Source: a virus. From it: 21,176 nt of DNA. The stretch's first letter is position 1. Each line of letters starts with the position of its first letter. The translations under genes and the position numbers were made by a program. This document shows, piece by piece, positions 13,207 to 19,915 of this stretch. The notes under the pieces are model-generated. The model searched no databases, was not told where the DNA came from, and was given only the letters and a program-made list of their open reading frames with translations. The stretch is taken from IMG/VR virus record IMGVR_UViG_3300008012_000240, positions 1 through 21,176 of that record. One strand, 5' to 3'.

Positions 13207-13288
13207 ATAGCTAGATAGCTATAGAGCTTAATCAAAGTGTTTAATATATACTTTACTTTGATTACTAAATAGCTACATAGCTTTAGAG
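13207..13288 (+). promoter_or_regulatory. Repeated dyad operator-like region in the leader
   Basis: A 20-nt direct repeat (13207-13226 and 13269-13288, 18/20 identical) begins in each case with a dyad: ATAGCTA-GA-TAGCTAT, perfect, in copy 1, and ATAGCTA-CA-TAGCTTT in copy 2. Between them AATCAAAGT (13230-13238) and ACTTTGATT (13255-13263) form a 9-bp inverted repeat. The placement just downstream of the promoter suits repressor binding or a structured leader. Confidence 0.6.
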
Positions 13289-13300
13289 AAGGGGATAACA

Positions 13301-13402
13301 GTGAAAATTATTGGATGGATCACCATGTACGTTGATGGCTCTTCTGTTGGAGAGTGTAGCCCAGTGTACGATATGAAGGAGTGGCTCGATGGACTTGTTT
13401 GA
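13301..13402 (+). CDS. 33-aa small protein with GTG start
   Basis: GTG at 13301 is preceded by AAGGGG about 7 nt upstream, a near-ideal site. The product begins MKIIGWITMYVDGSSVGECS and ends MKEWLDGLV. No family recognised; a short beta-hairpin plus helix is plausible. It is the first gene after the promoter at 13165-13192 and overlaps the next gene by 14 nt. Confidence 0.58.
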   Translation: MKIIGWITMYVDGSSVGECSPVYDMKEWLDGLV

Positions 13403-13574
13403 GGTGGCTAGAGAACTACGTAAGCACGAATCTCTGACGTTCTGTTCGGACTACATCAGGGAGCATGGCTTGGAACAATTGTTGGATGCGTTGATGGACT
13501 ACAGTCCTCATCCTGCTATCCCACTACTCAAAGTACATGCGAAAGAATTAGACACATACGAATGGAGACAGTGA
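13389..13574 (+). CDS. Small helical protein (61 aa), unknown
   Basis: The ATG at 13389 has AAGGAG 8 nt upstream, inside the previous gene. The product begins MDLFEVARELRKHESLTFCS and is mostly helical (REHGLEQLLDALMDYS). It is not recognised as a known family. It overlaps the previous gene by 14 nt and precedes the next by 1 nt, so it is translated as part of the cluster. Confidence 0.65.
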   Translation: MDLFEVARELRKHESLTFCSDYIREHGLEQLLDALMDYSPHPAIPLLKVHAKELDTYEWRQ

Positions 13575-13575
13575 G

Positions 13576-13773
13576 ATGACAGATAAAAACATTTACACAT
13601 TGGAAGACTTCACCGAATACCTAGCTGAGTTGCCTCTTGGTACAGAGCATGTAAAGAAACTCACAGACTATGCTGAGTTGAAACAAAAACAATTAGAGTT
13701 TACACAATCTAGGCTTCATGTTGCAAGTCAAATCATTGGTGCTGATGTCATTACGGATTACATGAACGAATGA
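13576..13773 (+). CDS. Small helical protein (65 aa), unknown
   Basis: The ATG at 13576 is preceded by GGAGA about 7-8 nt upstream. The product begins MTDKNIYTLEDFTEYLAELP and is acidic/helical with a possible coiled-coil segment (VKKLTDYAELKQKQLEFTQS). It overlaps the next gene by an ATGA. No family recognised. Confidence 0.65.
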   Translation: MTDKNIYTLEDFTEYLAELPLGTEHVKKLTDYAELKQKQLEFTQSRLHVASQIIGADVITDYMNE

Positions 13774-14009
13774 GTATCTATCCAGAACTAGACAACATCT
13801 CCACCATCATCCTGGTGAGGGAACTTGACAGACGACTGTACGACTATCAGGTAGTACCAAAGACACGGGATGATTTCTTTGAGACAGTACATCAGCATGA
13901 GGACATCGACTGCATTGATCTTTTGAAAGTAACACTTGACAACCTACTGGGTGCATATGCTACAATAGTAGTGAATCGTGTAATCAACAGAGATGAGGAA
14001 AAAGAATGA
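13770..14009 (+). CDS. Small protein upstream of primase (79 aa), unknown
   Basis: The ATG at 13770 overlaps the preceding stop (ATGA), and its own stop overlaps the primase start in the same way. The product begins MSIYPELDNISTIILVRELD and is helical and acidic. No domain recognised. The tight coupling to the primase-helicase might suggest a replication role, but this is inference. A candidate extended -10 promoter (TTGACA at 13936, TACAAT at 13961, spacer 19) lies in its 3' half. Confidence 0.65.
   Translation: MSIYPELDNISTIILVRELDRRLYDYQVVPKTRDDFFETVHQHEDIDCIDLLKVTLDNLLGAYATIVVNRVINRDEEKE
13936..13966 (+). promoter_or_regulatory. Candidate extended -10 promoter before primase
   Basis: TTGACA (13936-13941) and TACAAT (13961-13966) have a long 19-bp spacer, but TGC directly precedes the -10. 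The predicted start is near 13973, 33 nt before the primase ATG. Confidence 0.4.
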
Positions 14010-15646
14010 CATGGGAAGCCACCCATCAGCCCTGCCCAAAGTGCGACAGCAGTGATGCATACTCTGTGAGTCGCAATGAAGCAGGAGAACTGTGGGGAAA
14101 ATGTTTTAGCTGTGATGCAAACGTGCCTGTAGAAACACACTCTCTAACGGGTAGTGACATGCAACACAATAGGGTAGTATCAATCAAGCAACGATCGTCC
14201 GATACAGGGCAGTACAGTGCGTCTGAGGGGCTATCCTACAGGGAAATGCCCAAGAGAAAACTCAACATCACCACACTAGAGAAGTATGGTGTTGGATTTA
14301 GGGGCAGAGATATTGTGTTCCCTTATGGCAACGACACTGCCGCAAAGGTACGCATCAACGGAGAGAAACAATTTAAAACAGAAGGGGAATGGAACGACAC
14401 ACCATTCCTGTTTGGCCAGGAACGATTCAATGCAGGAGGTAAACGTATCCTCGTGGTGGAGGGAGAGTTTGATGCACTGGCCGCATACCAAATGCTAGGC
14501 AACAAGTATCCTGTCGTCTCAGTACGCAATGGTGCTAGCTCTGCACTCAAAGACTGCAAGAATAATTATGAATGGCTTGACAGTTTTGAGTCTATCATTT
14601 TCAACTTTGATAACGATGATGCGGGACAGGAGGCACAGGCAAAGTGTGCAGAACTATTCGCACACAAGTCCAAGGTGATGACACCAATCAACGGACTCAA
14701 GGATGCATGCGACTACCTGCACGGACGTACCAAGGAGTACAACGATACCTACTGGGACTCACAGAAGTGGACACCACAGGGGATTGTTGCAGGCAGTAGT
14801 ATGTATGATGCAGTGATGAAGCCACTGGAGAAGGCAGACTGCATGTACCCGTATGAAGGCTTGAACAAGATGACATACGGACTACGCAAGGGAGAGATGG
14901 TGACAGTGACAGCAGGCAGTGGGCTAGGTAAGTCCCAGTTTCTGCGAGAGATTGTGTGGCATCTGCTGAATAACACAGAAGCCAATGTCGGCCTGATGTT
15001 TCTTGAGGAGAGTGTTCGTAAGACGGGCTTGTCACTCATGTCACTAGCCGCAAACAAACCACTACACCTGCCCGACTGCAACGCAACACAACAGGAGAAG
15101 GATGATGCCTTTACACAAACCTTGGGTACTGACAGGTTATATCTGTTTGACCACTTTGGTAGCAGTGATGTCGATAACATTGTTAATCGAGTCCGTTATC
15201 TCAGTAAAGCAGTTGGTTGTGATTACATTTTTGTGGATCACATCAGTATTATTGTGTCAGCACAGTCTAACGGGGATGAACGCAAAGCAATAGACGAGAT
15301 CATGACAAAGCTCCGTATGCTTGTACAGGAGACAGGCATTGCTTTGATTGTTGTGTCACACCTCAAACGTCCTGAATCAAAGGGACATGAAGAAGGTGCG
15401 GCCACTAGCCTGGCTCAACTCCGTGGCTCTGGATCTATCGCACAACTCAGCGATATGGTGATAGGCTTGGAACGTAATGGACAGGCTGACGATGAACGTG
15501 TACGCAACACAACACAGGTGAGGGTGTTAAAGAATAGATTCTGTGGAATCACTGGCCCTGCTTGTGACCTCCTCTACTCAATGAGGACAGGACGCATGAC
15601 AGAGGTTGATGATGAGCAGGACTTTGATGAGGACGTAGCACTATGA
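14006..15646 (+). CDS. T7-type DNA primase-helicase
   Basis: This 546-residue protein is close in size to T7 gp4A (566). Residues 10-36 hold a zinc ribbon (Cys10-x2-Cys13 ... Cys33-x2-Cys36) that reads the template. A TOPRIM primase domain follows, with VVEGEFDAL near residue 150 and NFDNDDAGQEAQ near 202. The RecA-like helicase has Walker A GSGLGKS (304-310), Walker B IFVDHIS near 407-413 and the RGSGSIAQLSDMVIGLERN region, as in DnaB/gp4. It unwinds the fork and lays down primers for the family A polymerase encoded downstream. It overlaps both neighbours by ATGA, so translation is coupled. All hallmark motifs are intact. Confidence 0.95.
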   Translation: MTWEATHQPCPKCDSSDAYSVSRNEAGELWGKCFSCDANVPVETHSLTGSDMQHNRVVSIKQRSSDTGQYSASEGLSYREMPKRKLNITTLEKYGVGFRGRDIVFPYGNDTAAKVRINGEKQFKTEGEWNDTPFLFGQERFNAGGKRILVVEGEFDALAAYQMLGNKYPVVSVRNGASSALKDCKNNYEWLDSFESIIFNFDNDDAGQEAQAKCAELFAHKSKVMTPINGLKDACDYLHGRTKEYNDTYWDSQKWTPQGIVAGSSMYDAVMKPLEKADCMYPYEGLNKMTYGLRKGEMVTVTAGSGLGKSQFLREIVWHLLNNTEANVGLMFLEESVRKTGLSLMSLAANKPLHLPDCNATQQEKDDAFTQTLGTDRLYLFDHFGSSDVDNIVNRVRYLSKAVGCDYIFVDHISIIVSAQSNGDERKAIDEIMTKLRMLVQETGIALIVVSHLKRPESKGHEEGAATSLAQLRGSGSIAQLSDMVIGLERNGQADDERVRNTTQVRVLKNRFCGITGPACDLLYSMRTGRMTEVDDEQDFDEDVAL

Positions 15647-15921
15647 CAATTCATGTAGAGCATAGAAAACAAAAACCTAAACGTGCTGACTTTAGATGGG
15701 AAGGGAAGAGATACTGGATATCTGCGTGTGACTACTGGTCTTTATGGGATGGAGAGTATGATGAGTTTGTCACATTCACAGTTAAAGACTACGAAACGGA
15801 TGAAGAATACTACGGCCCAGAAAATGATGACAAAAAATTTGAAGAATTTCAAGAGAAGTCTTATCGCGCAGGTCATCGGGTTTTACCAGTAGATCCTTAC
15901 AATTTTCCTAGCACATGGTGA
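15643..15921 (+). CDS. Unknown small protein (92 aa) after primase-helicase
   Basis: The ATG at 15643 overlaps the primase-helicase stop. The product begins MTIHVEHRKQKPKRADFRWE and is rich in aromatic and acidic residues (YWISACDYWSLWDGEYDEF and EEYYGPENDD). No domain recognised. Its place between helicase and an EndoVII-like nuclease puts it in the replication operon. Confidence 0.65.
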   Translation: MTIHVEHRKQKPKRADFRWEGKRYWISACDYWSLWDGEYDEFVTFTVKDYETDEEYYGPENDDKKFEEFQEKSYRAGHRVLPVDPYNFPSTW

Positions 15922-15925
15922 TACT

Positions 15926-16417
15926 ATGCAAATCACTTTATTTGAAGAAGATGATATTGTATCTGGTATTCCTGAAGGTATTGAGTGCAAGGACTGCGGA
16001 GTATTCCAACCTGTGTCACAGTTTCAGGTGATGCAGTCTGGAGAGATTAAAAGAAAGTGCAGGACATGCTCAAGGGATCAAGCACAAACTGTAGCCAGGT
16101 TGCGTAAGGAAAACCCATACCCTGATGAGCACTATGAGTGTCCGATCTGTACAAGAAAGATGCAAGAAATATCAAAGCATGGACAACAAAAACTACAGGT
16201 GTGGGTACTTGATCACTGCCATGATACGGAAACATTCAGAGGATGGGTGTGCTTTAATTGCAACACAGGGTTGGGTGGATTCAAAGATAACTTGACAATC
16301 ACTCAGAATGCTGTAGAATATTTAGCACAACATAAAATGAAGGTGAATAATGAAACGTCTAATACTGGACATCGAGACAAACCGGAGTCACAACACCATC
16401 TGGATAGTTGTAACTAA
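15926..16417 (+). CDS. EndoVII-like HNH nuclease
   Basis: This 163-residue protein has a double zinc-binding layout: CKDC and CRTC near residues 21-51, then CPIC near 72 and CFNCNTG near 110. The core VLDHCHDTETFRGWVCFNCN is the hallmark of the recombination endonuclease VII family (beta-beta-alpha-metal). T4 EndoVII resolves branched DNA; phage relatives either resolve junctions or act as homing nucleases. The usual EndoVII end (ITQNAVEYLAQHK) is followed by about 26 extra residues that overlap the polymerase gene by 68 nt. The first ATG has no strong ribosome site directly upstream. Confidence 0.82.
   Translation: MQITLFEEDDIVSGIPEGIECKDCGVFQPVSQFQVMQSGEIKRKCRTCSRDQAQTVARLRKENPYPDEHYECPICTRKMQEISKHGQQKLQVWVLDHCHDTETFRGWVCFNCNTGLGGFKDNLTITQNAVEYLAQHKMKVNNETSNTGHRDKPESQHHLDSCN
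16292..16319 (+). promoter_or_regulatory. Internal promoter before DNA polymerase
   Basis: TTGACA (16292-16297) and TAGAAT (16314-16319), spacer 16, an 11/12 match. It lies inside the EndoVII-like gene. The predicted start near 16326 is 24 nt before the polymerase ATG. Confidence 0.5.
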
Positions 16418-18005
16418 GGATGTTGATACAGGAGAGATAGTATGTCATACAGATCCATCAACCCTAGCTCCGTTGGTAAAGGAGTACGATCAAATCATCG
16501 GACACAACTTAATTGGTTTCGACGCGCCAGTGTTGCGGACAGTGTGGAACATTGGGATCAAGAAGTCGAGTGCGGTAGACACATTGATTCTTTCAAGACT
16601 TTTGAATCCACAGCTAGAAGGAGGACACAGCCTCAAGGCATGGGGCAGGAGACTATCTAACAACAAGATTGACTTTGACTTTGAGGACTTTGATAATGGC
16701 CTTACTCAAGAGATGCAAGACTATTGTATCCAAGACGTTAAGCTTACACGGGATTTGTATCTCCACCTTATGGGCGAGCTTGACCAATGGTCTGATGCCA
16801 CGCAGAGTATACTACTGGAGCACGACATCGCAGTGTTATGCAGACAGCAGGAACGCAACGGGTTTAAACTCAATGTACCTGCGGCTATCTCTCTACGCAA
16901 TGAGCTTACAGATCAGATGGATTATATTGAAGCTAACGTGCAGAGTGTATTTCCTCCGATTGTTGAAGAACGTTGGTCTGAGAAAACAGGCAAGCAACTG
17001 AAGGACAAGGTGACAGTGTTCAACCTAGCATCACGCAAGCAGATTGCTGATAGACTACAGACCCTAGGTTGGAAGCCATCAAAGCACACAGAGAAGGGAC
17101 AACCTATTGTAGATGAAGGCACACTGGAGAACATCGAGATACCAGAAGCACAGATGATTGCAGAGTATCTAATGATGCAGAAACGTGTCGGTTTGATCGA
17201 CTCATGGTTGAAACATGTCGATGAAAACACAGATCGTGTACATGGTGCGATCATTACTAACGGTGCTGTCACTGGACGTATGACACACCATAGTCCCAAC
17301 ATGGGACAGATACCTAGTGTTAACAAACCATATGGTGAACGTATTCGTAGCCTTTGGACTGTTGATCGTGGTCATGTTCTGGTGGGTACTGACTTAAGTG
17401 GGATCGAGCTACGATGTTTGGCTCACTACATGCAAGACCCTGAGTGGCAGGAGGAATTATTGAATGGAGATATCCATCAGAAGAACGCAGATGCCGCAGG
17501 CATTACGAGACCGCAGGCTAAGACTCTCATCTATGCAACCCTTTACGGCGCGGGAGCCGCAAAGATTGGTAGTATTGTCGGCGGAGGTGCGCGTGAAGGG
17601 CAAGAGGTCTTGTCGCGCTTTTATGCTAACACCCCTGCATTATCAAGACTTATGGAAAAAGTTAAGAAAGTGGCAAGCAAAGGGTACGTACCTGGGTTGG
17701 ATGGTAGAAGAATCATTGTTAGATCTGAGCATGCCGCACTCAACAGCCTCCTTCAAGGTTGTGGGGCTATTATTGCAAAGCAGTGGTGTATTGAAGCACA
17801 CAAACAATTCAAGCGACTTTGCGTACCTGTGCGGCAAGTTGCATTTGTACATGATGAAATTCAAATTGAAACAGAGGAGAAGTATGGTGAACAGGTTGCA
17901 CAAATCATATGCGAGTCTGCCTCACAAGCAGGGATTACCTTGGGCTTTCGTTGCCCAGTAGATGCCGAATCAAAAATAGGAAAAAATTGGTTTGACACAC
18001 ACTAA
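16350..18005 (+). CDS. Family A DNA polymerase (T7 gp5-like)
   Basis: This 551-residue protein has a 3'-5' exonuclease: ExoI with Asp7/Glu9 (ILDIETN), ExoII GHNLIGFDAP and ExoIII YCIQDVKLTRD. Polymerase motif A is VGTDLSGIELR (Asp348), motif B is AKTLIYATLYGAG (Lys391, Tyr395, Tyr399) and motif C is VHDE (Asp502). Tyr395 occupies the place of E. coli Pol I Phe762, as in T7 (Tyr526). It is about 150 residues shorter than T7 gp5, leaving little room for a T7-style thioredoxin-binding loop. AAGGTG precedes the ATG. It should be the replicative polymerase. It overlaps the EndoVII-like gene by 68 nt. Confidence 0.95.
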   Translation: MKRLILDIETNRSHNTIWIVVTKDVDTGEIVCHTDPSTLAPLVKEYDQIIGHNLIGFDAPVLRTVWNIGIKKSSAVDTLILSRLLNPQLEGGHSLKAWGRRLSNNKIDFDFEDFDNGLTQEMQDYCIQDVKLTRDLYLHLMGELDQWSDATQSILLEHDIAVLCRQQERNGFKLNVPAAISLRNELTDQMDYIEANVQSVFPPIVEERWSEKTGKQLKDKVTVFNLASRKQIADRLQTLGWKPSKHTEKGQPIVDEGTLENIEIPEAQMIAEYLMMQKRVGLIDSWLKHVDENTDRVHGAIITNGAVTGRMTHHSPNMGQIPSVNKPYGERIRSLWTVDRGHVLVGTDLSGIELRCLAHYMQDPEWQEELLNGDIHQKNADAAGITRPQAKTLIYATLYGAGAAKIGSIVGGGAREGQEVLSRFYANTPALSRLMEKVKKVASKGYVPGLDGRRIIVRSEHAALNSLLQGCGAIIAKQWCIEAHKQFKRLCVPVRQVAFVHDEIQIETEEKYGEQVAQIICESASQAGITLGFRCPVDAESKIGKNWFDTH

Positions 18006-18021
18006 ACTTGTGTGTTATAAT
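17992..18021 (+). promoter_or_regulatory. Promoter of the SSB operon with embedded dyad
   Basis: TTGACA (17992-17997) and TATAAT (18016-18021) are both consensus, with an 18-bp spacer. The spacer region contains a 7-bp inverted repeat (ACACACA, 17995-18001, and TGTGTGT, 18009-18015). The predicted start is near 18028, 26 nt before the SSB ATG. The dyad may be an operator or the tail of the polymerase mRNA. Confidence 0.8.
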
Positions 18022-18053
18022 ATATAGTATACCACCAACAAAAGGAGAATGGT

Positions 18054-18464
18054 ATGGAACAAACACAACGTGTAAAGATTAAAGCTGACGTAATGTGGGC
18101 TTACTTGGATCGTCAGAACGAGATGTCTGGCAAGTATCAGGTGGATCTTTGCAACCTGTCAGATGCGGCAGTGAATGCTCTGGAAGAGATGGGCCTCACT
18201 GTACGTCAGAAGGACGACAAGGGATACTTCATCACTTGTAAGTCTAACAACCCAATCAAAGCATTCGACAAGAATGGCGACATCATTGACGGTATTTCTA
18301 TCGGCAATGGTAGTAAAGCTGAAGCCCTTGTCGGGTTTTATGAATGGCGTTATCAGAAGAAGGAAGGTGTCTCTCCTTCTTTGAAGAAGCTTGTGATCAC
18401 AGAGATCCAAGCCTATGAGGATGCAGAGTCTGTGTCCGACATGGGCGACGACGAGGTACTGTAA
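18054..18464 (+). CDS. Single-stranded DNA-binding protein (gp2.5-like)
   Basis: This 136-residue protein begins MEQTQRVKIKADVMWAYLDR. The core resembles the OB-fold of T7 gp2.5: VKIKADVMWAYLD, GKYQVDLCNLSD, then GISIGNGSKAEALVGFYEW (compare gp2.5 GGGSKLKVKYSLVPYKW). The C-terminus is an acidic tail ending in DMGDDEVL, the feature through which gp2.5 contacts polymerase and helicase. AAGGAG lies 8 nt before the ATG. It has a dedicated consensus promoter, which fits the large amount of SSB needed. It lies beside polymerase and exonuclease genes. Confidence 0.83.
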   Translation: MEQTQRVKIKADVMWAYLDRQNEMSGKYQVDLCNLSDAAVNALEEMGLTVRQKDDKGYFITCKSNNPIKAFDKNGDIIDGISIGNGSKAEALVGFYEWRYQKKEGVSPSLKKLVITEIQAYEDAESVSDMGDDEVL

Positions 18465-18465
18465 C

Positions 18466-19137
18466 ATGAGCCATGCCCTTATAGATGCTGACATCCTGGT
18501 TTATCGCATTGGCTTTGCCACGAACGATGACTCAGAAACTATTGCATTACGGAAGATGGCAGGATTCTTGGAAGACATCCTGATGATCGAGCTACCTGAA
18601 ACTCAGACGTGGGAATTGTTTCTCACAGGTAAGAATAATTTCAGGAAGCAGGTGGCTGTCACTGCACCTTATAAGGGCAATCGCAAGTCAGAAAAGCCTA
18701 AGCACTACGGATTGTTACGTGACTACCTTCAGTATTCTTGGTCTGCACATATTACAGACGGGATCGAGGCAGATGACATGCTAGCAATCCGTGCTCAGGA
18801 ACTTGGAGACGATAGTGTAATGGTGACACTCGACAAGGACTTGGATCAAGTGGTTGGGTGGCACTACAACTTTGTTAAGAAGATCAAGTATTACATCACA
18901 AAGGATGAAGGACTGCTTAACTTTTACAAGCAGTTCTTGGTTGGTGATCGTACTGATAACATCATCGGTGCTCAAGGTATTGGTGATAAGAAGAGTCACA
19001 AACTGTTAGAGGGAAAGACAGAACCAGAGATGTGGAAGACAGTGGTAGAACACTTGGGGGAAGAACGAGCCATCGAGAATGGACACCTCTTGTACATGCT
19101 ACGCACTCCGACAGATCGTTTCACCCCGCCAGTATGA
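18466..19137 (+). CDS. 5'-3' exonuclease (T7 gp6-like / FEN family)
   Basis: This 223-residue protein uses the ATG at 18466 (MSHALIDADILVYR...), 1 nt after the SSB stop and preceded by GAGG. Acidic metal ligands are Asp7/Asp9 (LIDADIL), EADDMLA near residue 101, TLDKDLDQ near 122 and GDRTDNI near 160. The helix-hairpin-helix GIGDKKSHKLL follows. This order matches PIN-like 5' nucleases such as T7 gp6 and FEN. It removes RNA primers and degrades DNA 5' ends during replication and recombination. Its stop overlaps the ATG of the HNH gene. Confidence 0.9.
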   Translation: MSHALIDADILVYRIGFATNDDSETIALRKMAGFLEDILMIELPETQTWELFLTGKNNFRKQVAVTAPYKGNRKSEKPKHYGLLRDYLQYSWSAHITDGIEADDMLAIRAQELGDDSVMVTLDKDLDQVVGWHYNFVKKIKYYITKDEGLLNFYKQFLVGDRTDNIIGAQGIGDKKSHKLLEGKTEPEMWKTVVEHLGEERAIENGHLLYMLRTPTDRFTPPV

Positions 19138-19496
19138 CACGGGGAGTCAAGAACAAAGCAGGAAACACATGGACATCGGCACGATACTTTGGTTTCATTC
19201 GTTCGGCATTACGCAGAGCATGGACTAGGTATCCTGTCAGGTATCAGGTGATGGACGAGGCTAGAAAGCCATACACAGGTAAAGATAAACGCACCAAGTG
19301 GGTGTATCAATGCAAAGAATGCAAACAATTATTCAAGTCAACTGAGGTACAGGTAGATCACATCAAACCTGCCGGTACTCTCAAAGACTACAAAGACCTA
19401 CCTTCTTTTGTGAAGACGTTGTTCTGTGAAGCAGACAACTTACAAGTGTTATGTAAGGAATGTCACAAGAAGAAGACAATAGAGGAGAGAAAATGA
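19134..19496 (+). CDS. HNH endonuclease
   Basis: This 120-residue protein uses the ATG at 19134 (MTRGVKNKAGNTWT...), overlapping the exonuclease stop. Longer in-frame starts would run through that gene. The N-terminal 60 residues are basic (FIRSALRRAWTRYP). The HNH core has YQCKEC (first Cys pair), QVDHIKPAG (metal/catalytic His) and NLQVLCKECHKKKT (Asn plus second Cys pair), a classic zinc-bound HNH. It may nick DNA during replication or recombination, or act as a homing nuclease. Its stop overlaps the next gene by ATGA. Confidence 0.85.
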   Translation: MTRGVKNKAGNTWTSARYFGFIRSALRRAWTRYPVRYQVMDEARKPYTGKDKRTKWVYQCKECKQLFKSTEVQVDHIKPAGTLKDYKDLPSFVKTLFCEADNLQVLCKECHKKKTIEERK

Positions 19497-19723
19497 GCAG
19501 ACGATTTGATGATCTGATGGAGTACCAACACGGTGGTGATCACTACACAAGCAAAGACATACAACCCTGGGAAGCAATGTCCGCATGGATGACTGAAGAG
19601 CAGGTCAAAGGTTTTATGTTGGGTAATGTAATCAAATACATAGCACGGTTTCAAGACAAGGGTGGCAAGATTGATTTAGAGAAGGCCAAACATTATCTTG
19701 ACAAGTGCATTGAACTCTGGTAG
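19493..19723 (+). CDS. DUF3310 protein
   Basis: This 76-residue protein uses the ATG at 19493, with GAGGAG upstream. It begins MSRRFDDLMEYQHGGDHYTS and matches the DUF3310 pattern: GGDHY near the N-terminus, IQPWEAM, then MLGNVIKYIARFQDKGG and DLEKAKHYLDK. The family is widespread in phages and sometimes labelled a nucleotide kinase, but no kinase motif is visible here. Its place directly before the ribonucleotide reductase suggests a link to nucleotide metabolism, by inference. Confidence 0.8.
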   Translation: MSRRFDDLMEYQHGGDHYTSKDIQPWEAMSAWMTEEQVKGFMLGNVIKYIARFQDKGGKIDLEKAKHYLDKCIELW

Positions 19724-19726
19724 AAT
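19698..19726 (+). promoter_or_regulatory. Candidate promoter for the reductase genes
   Basis: TTGACA (19698-19703) and TAGAAT (19721-19726) with a 17-bp spacer, an 11/12 match. It lies across the end of the DUF3310 gene. The predicted start, near 19733, is only about 6 nt before the GTG at 19739, so it would mainly serve the reductase gene. Confidence 0.5.
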
Positions 19727-19738
19727 AGTAGGTTTTCC

Positions 19739-19915
19739 GTGCTCACACATGAAGAAATAAAAGAAAAGCTTAAACAACTCGATGAGATTACTTTAATGGA
19801 AACACTAGAGATATCATCTGAAGATATAGTGAACAGATTCGTAGACCGGATTGAAGAAAAACAAGACACACTGGAGAATGAATTAGATGACTCAACACCT
19901 TGGGATAACGATTGA
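19739..19915 (+). CDS. 58-aa acidic protein before ribonucleotide reductase, GTG start
   Basis: An open frame from GTG at 19739 to TGA at 19915, beginning MLTHEEIKEKLKQLDEITLM. It continues ETLEISSEDIVNRFVDRIEE and is very acidic and helical. The pattern (LTHEEI.EKLKQLDE, then LEISSEDIV) is familiar from small proteins next to phage nucleotide genes. No clear ribosome site precedes the GTG; an in-frame ATG at 19796 is an alternative but removes the conserved-looking N-terminus. It overlaps the start of the reductase by 29 nt. Function unknown. Confidence 0.6.
   Translation: MLTHEEIKEKLKQLDEITLMETLEISSEDIVNRFVDRIEEKQDTLENELDDSTPWDND

Noticed and set aside
17464-17961. 165-codon plus-strand frame
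   Set aside because: It is a shadow of the DNA polymerase, whose motifs B and C lie in the true frame here.
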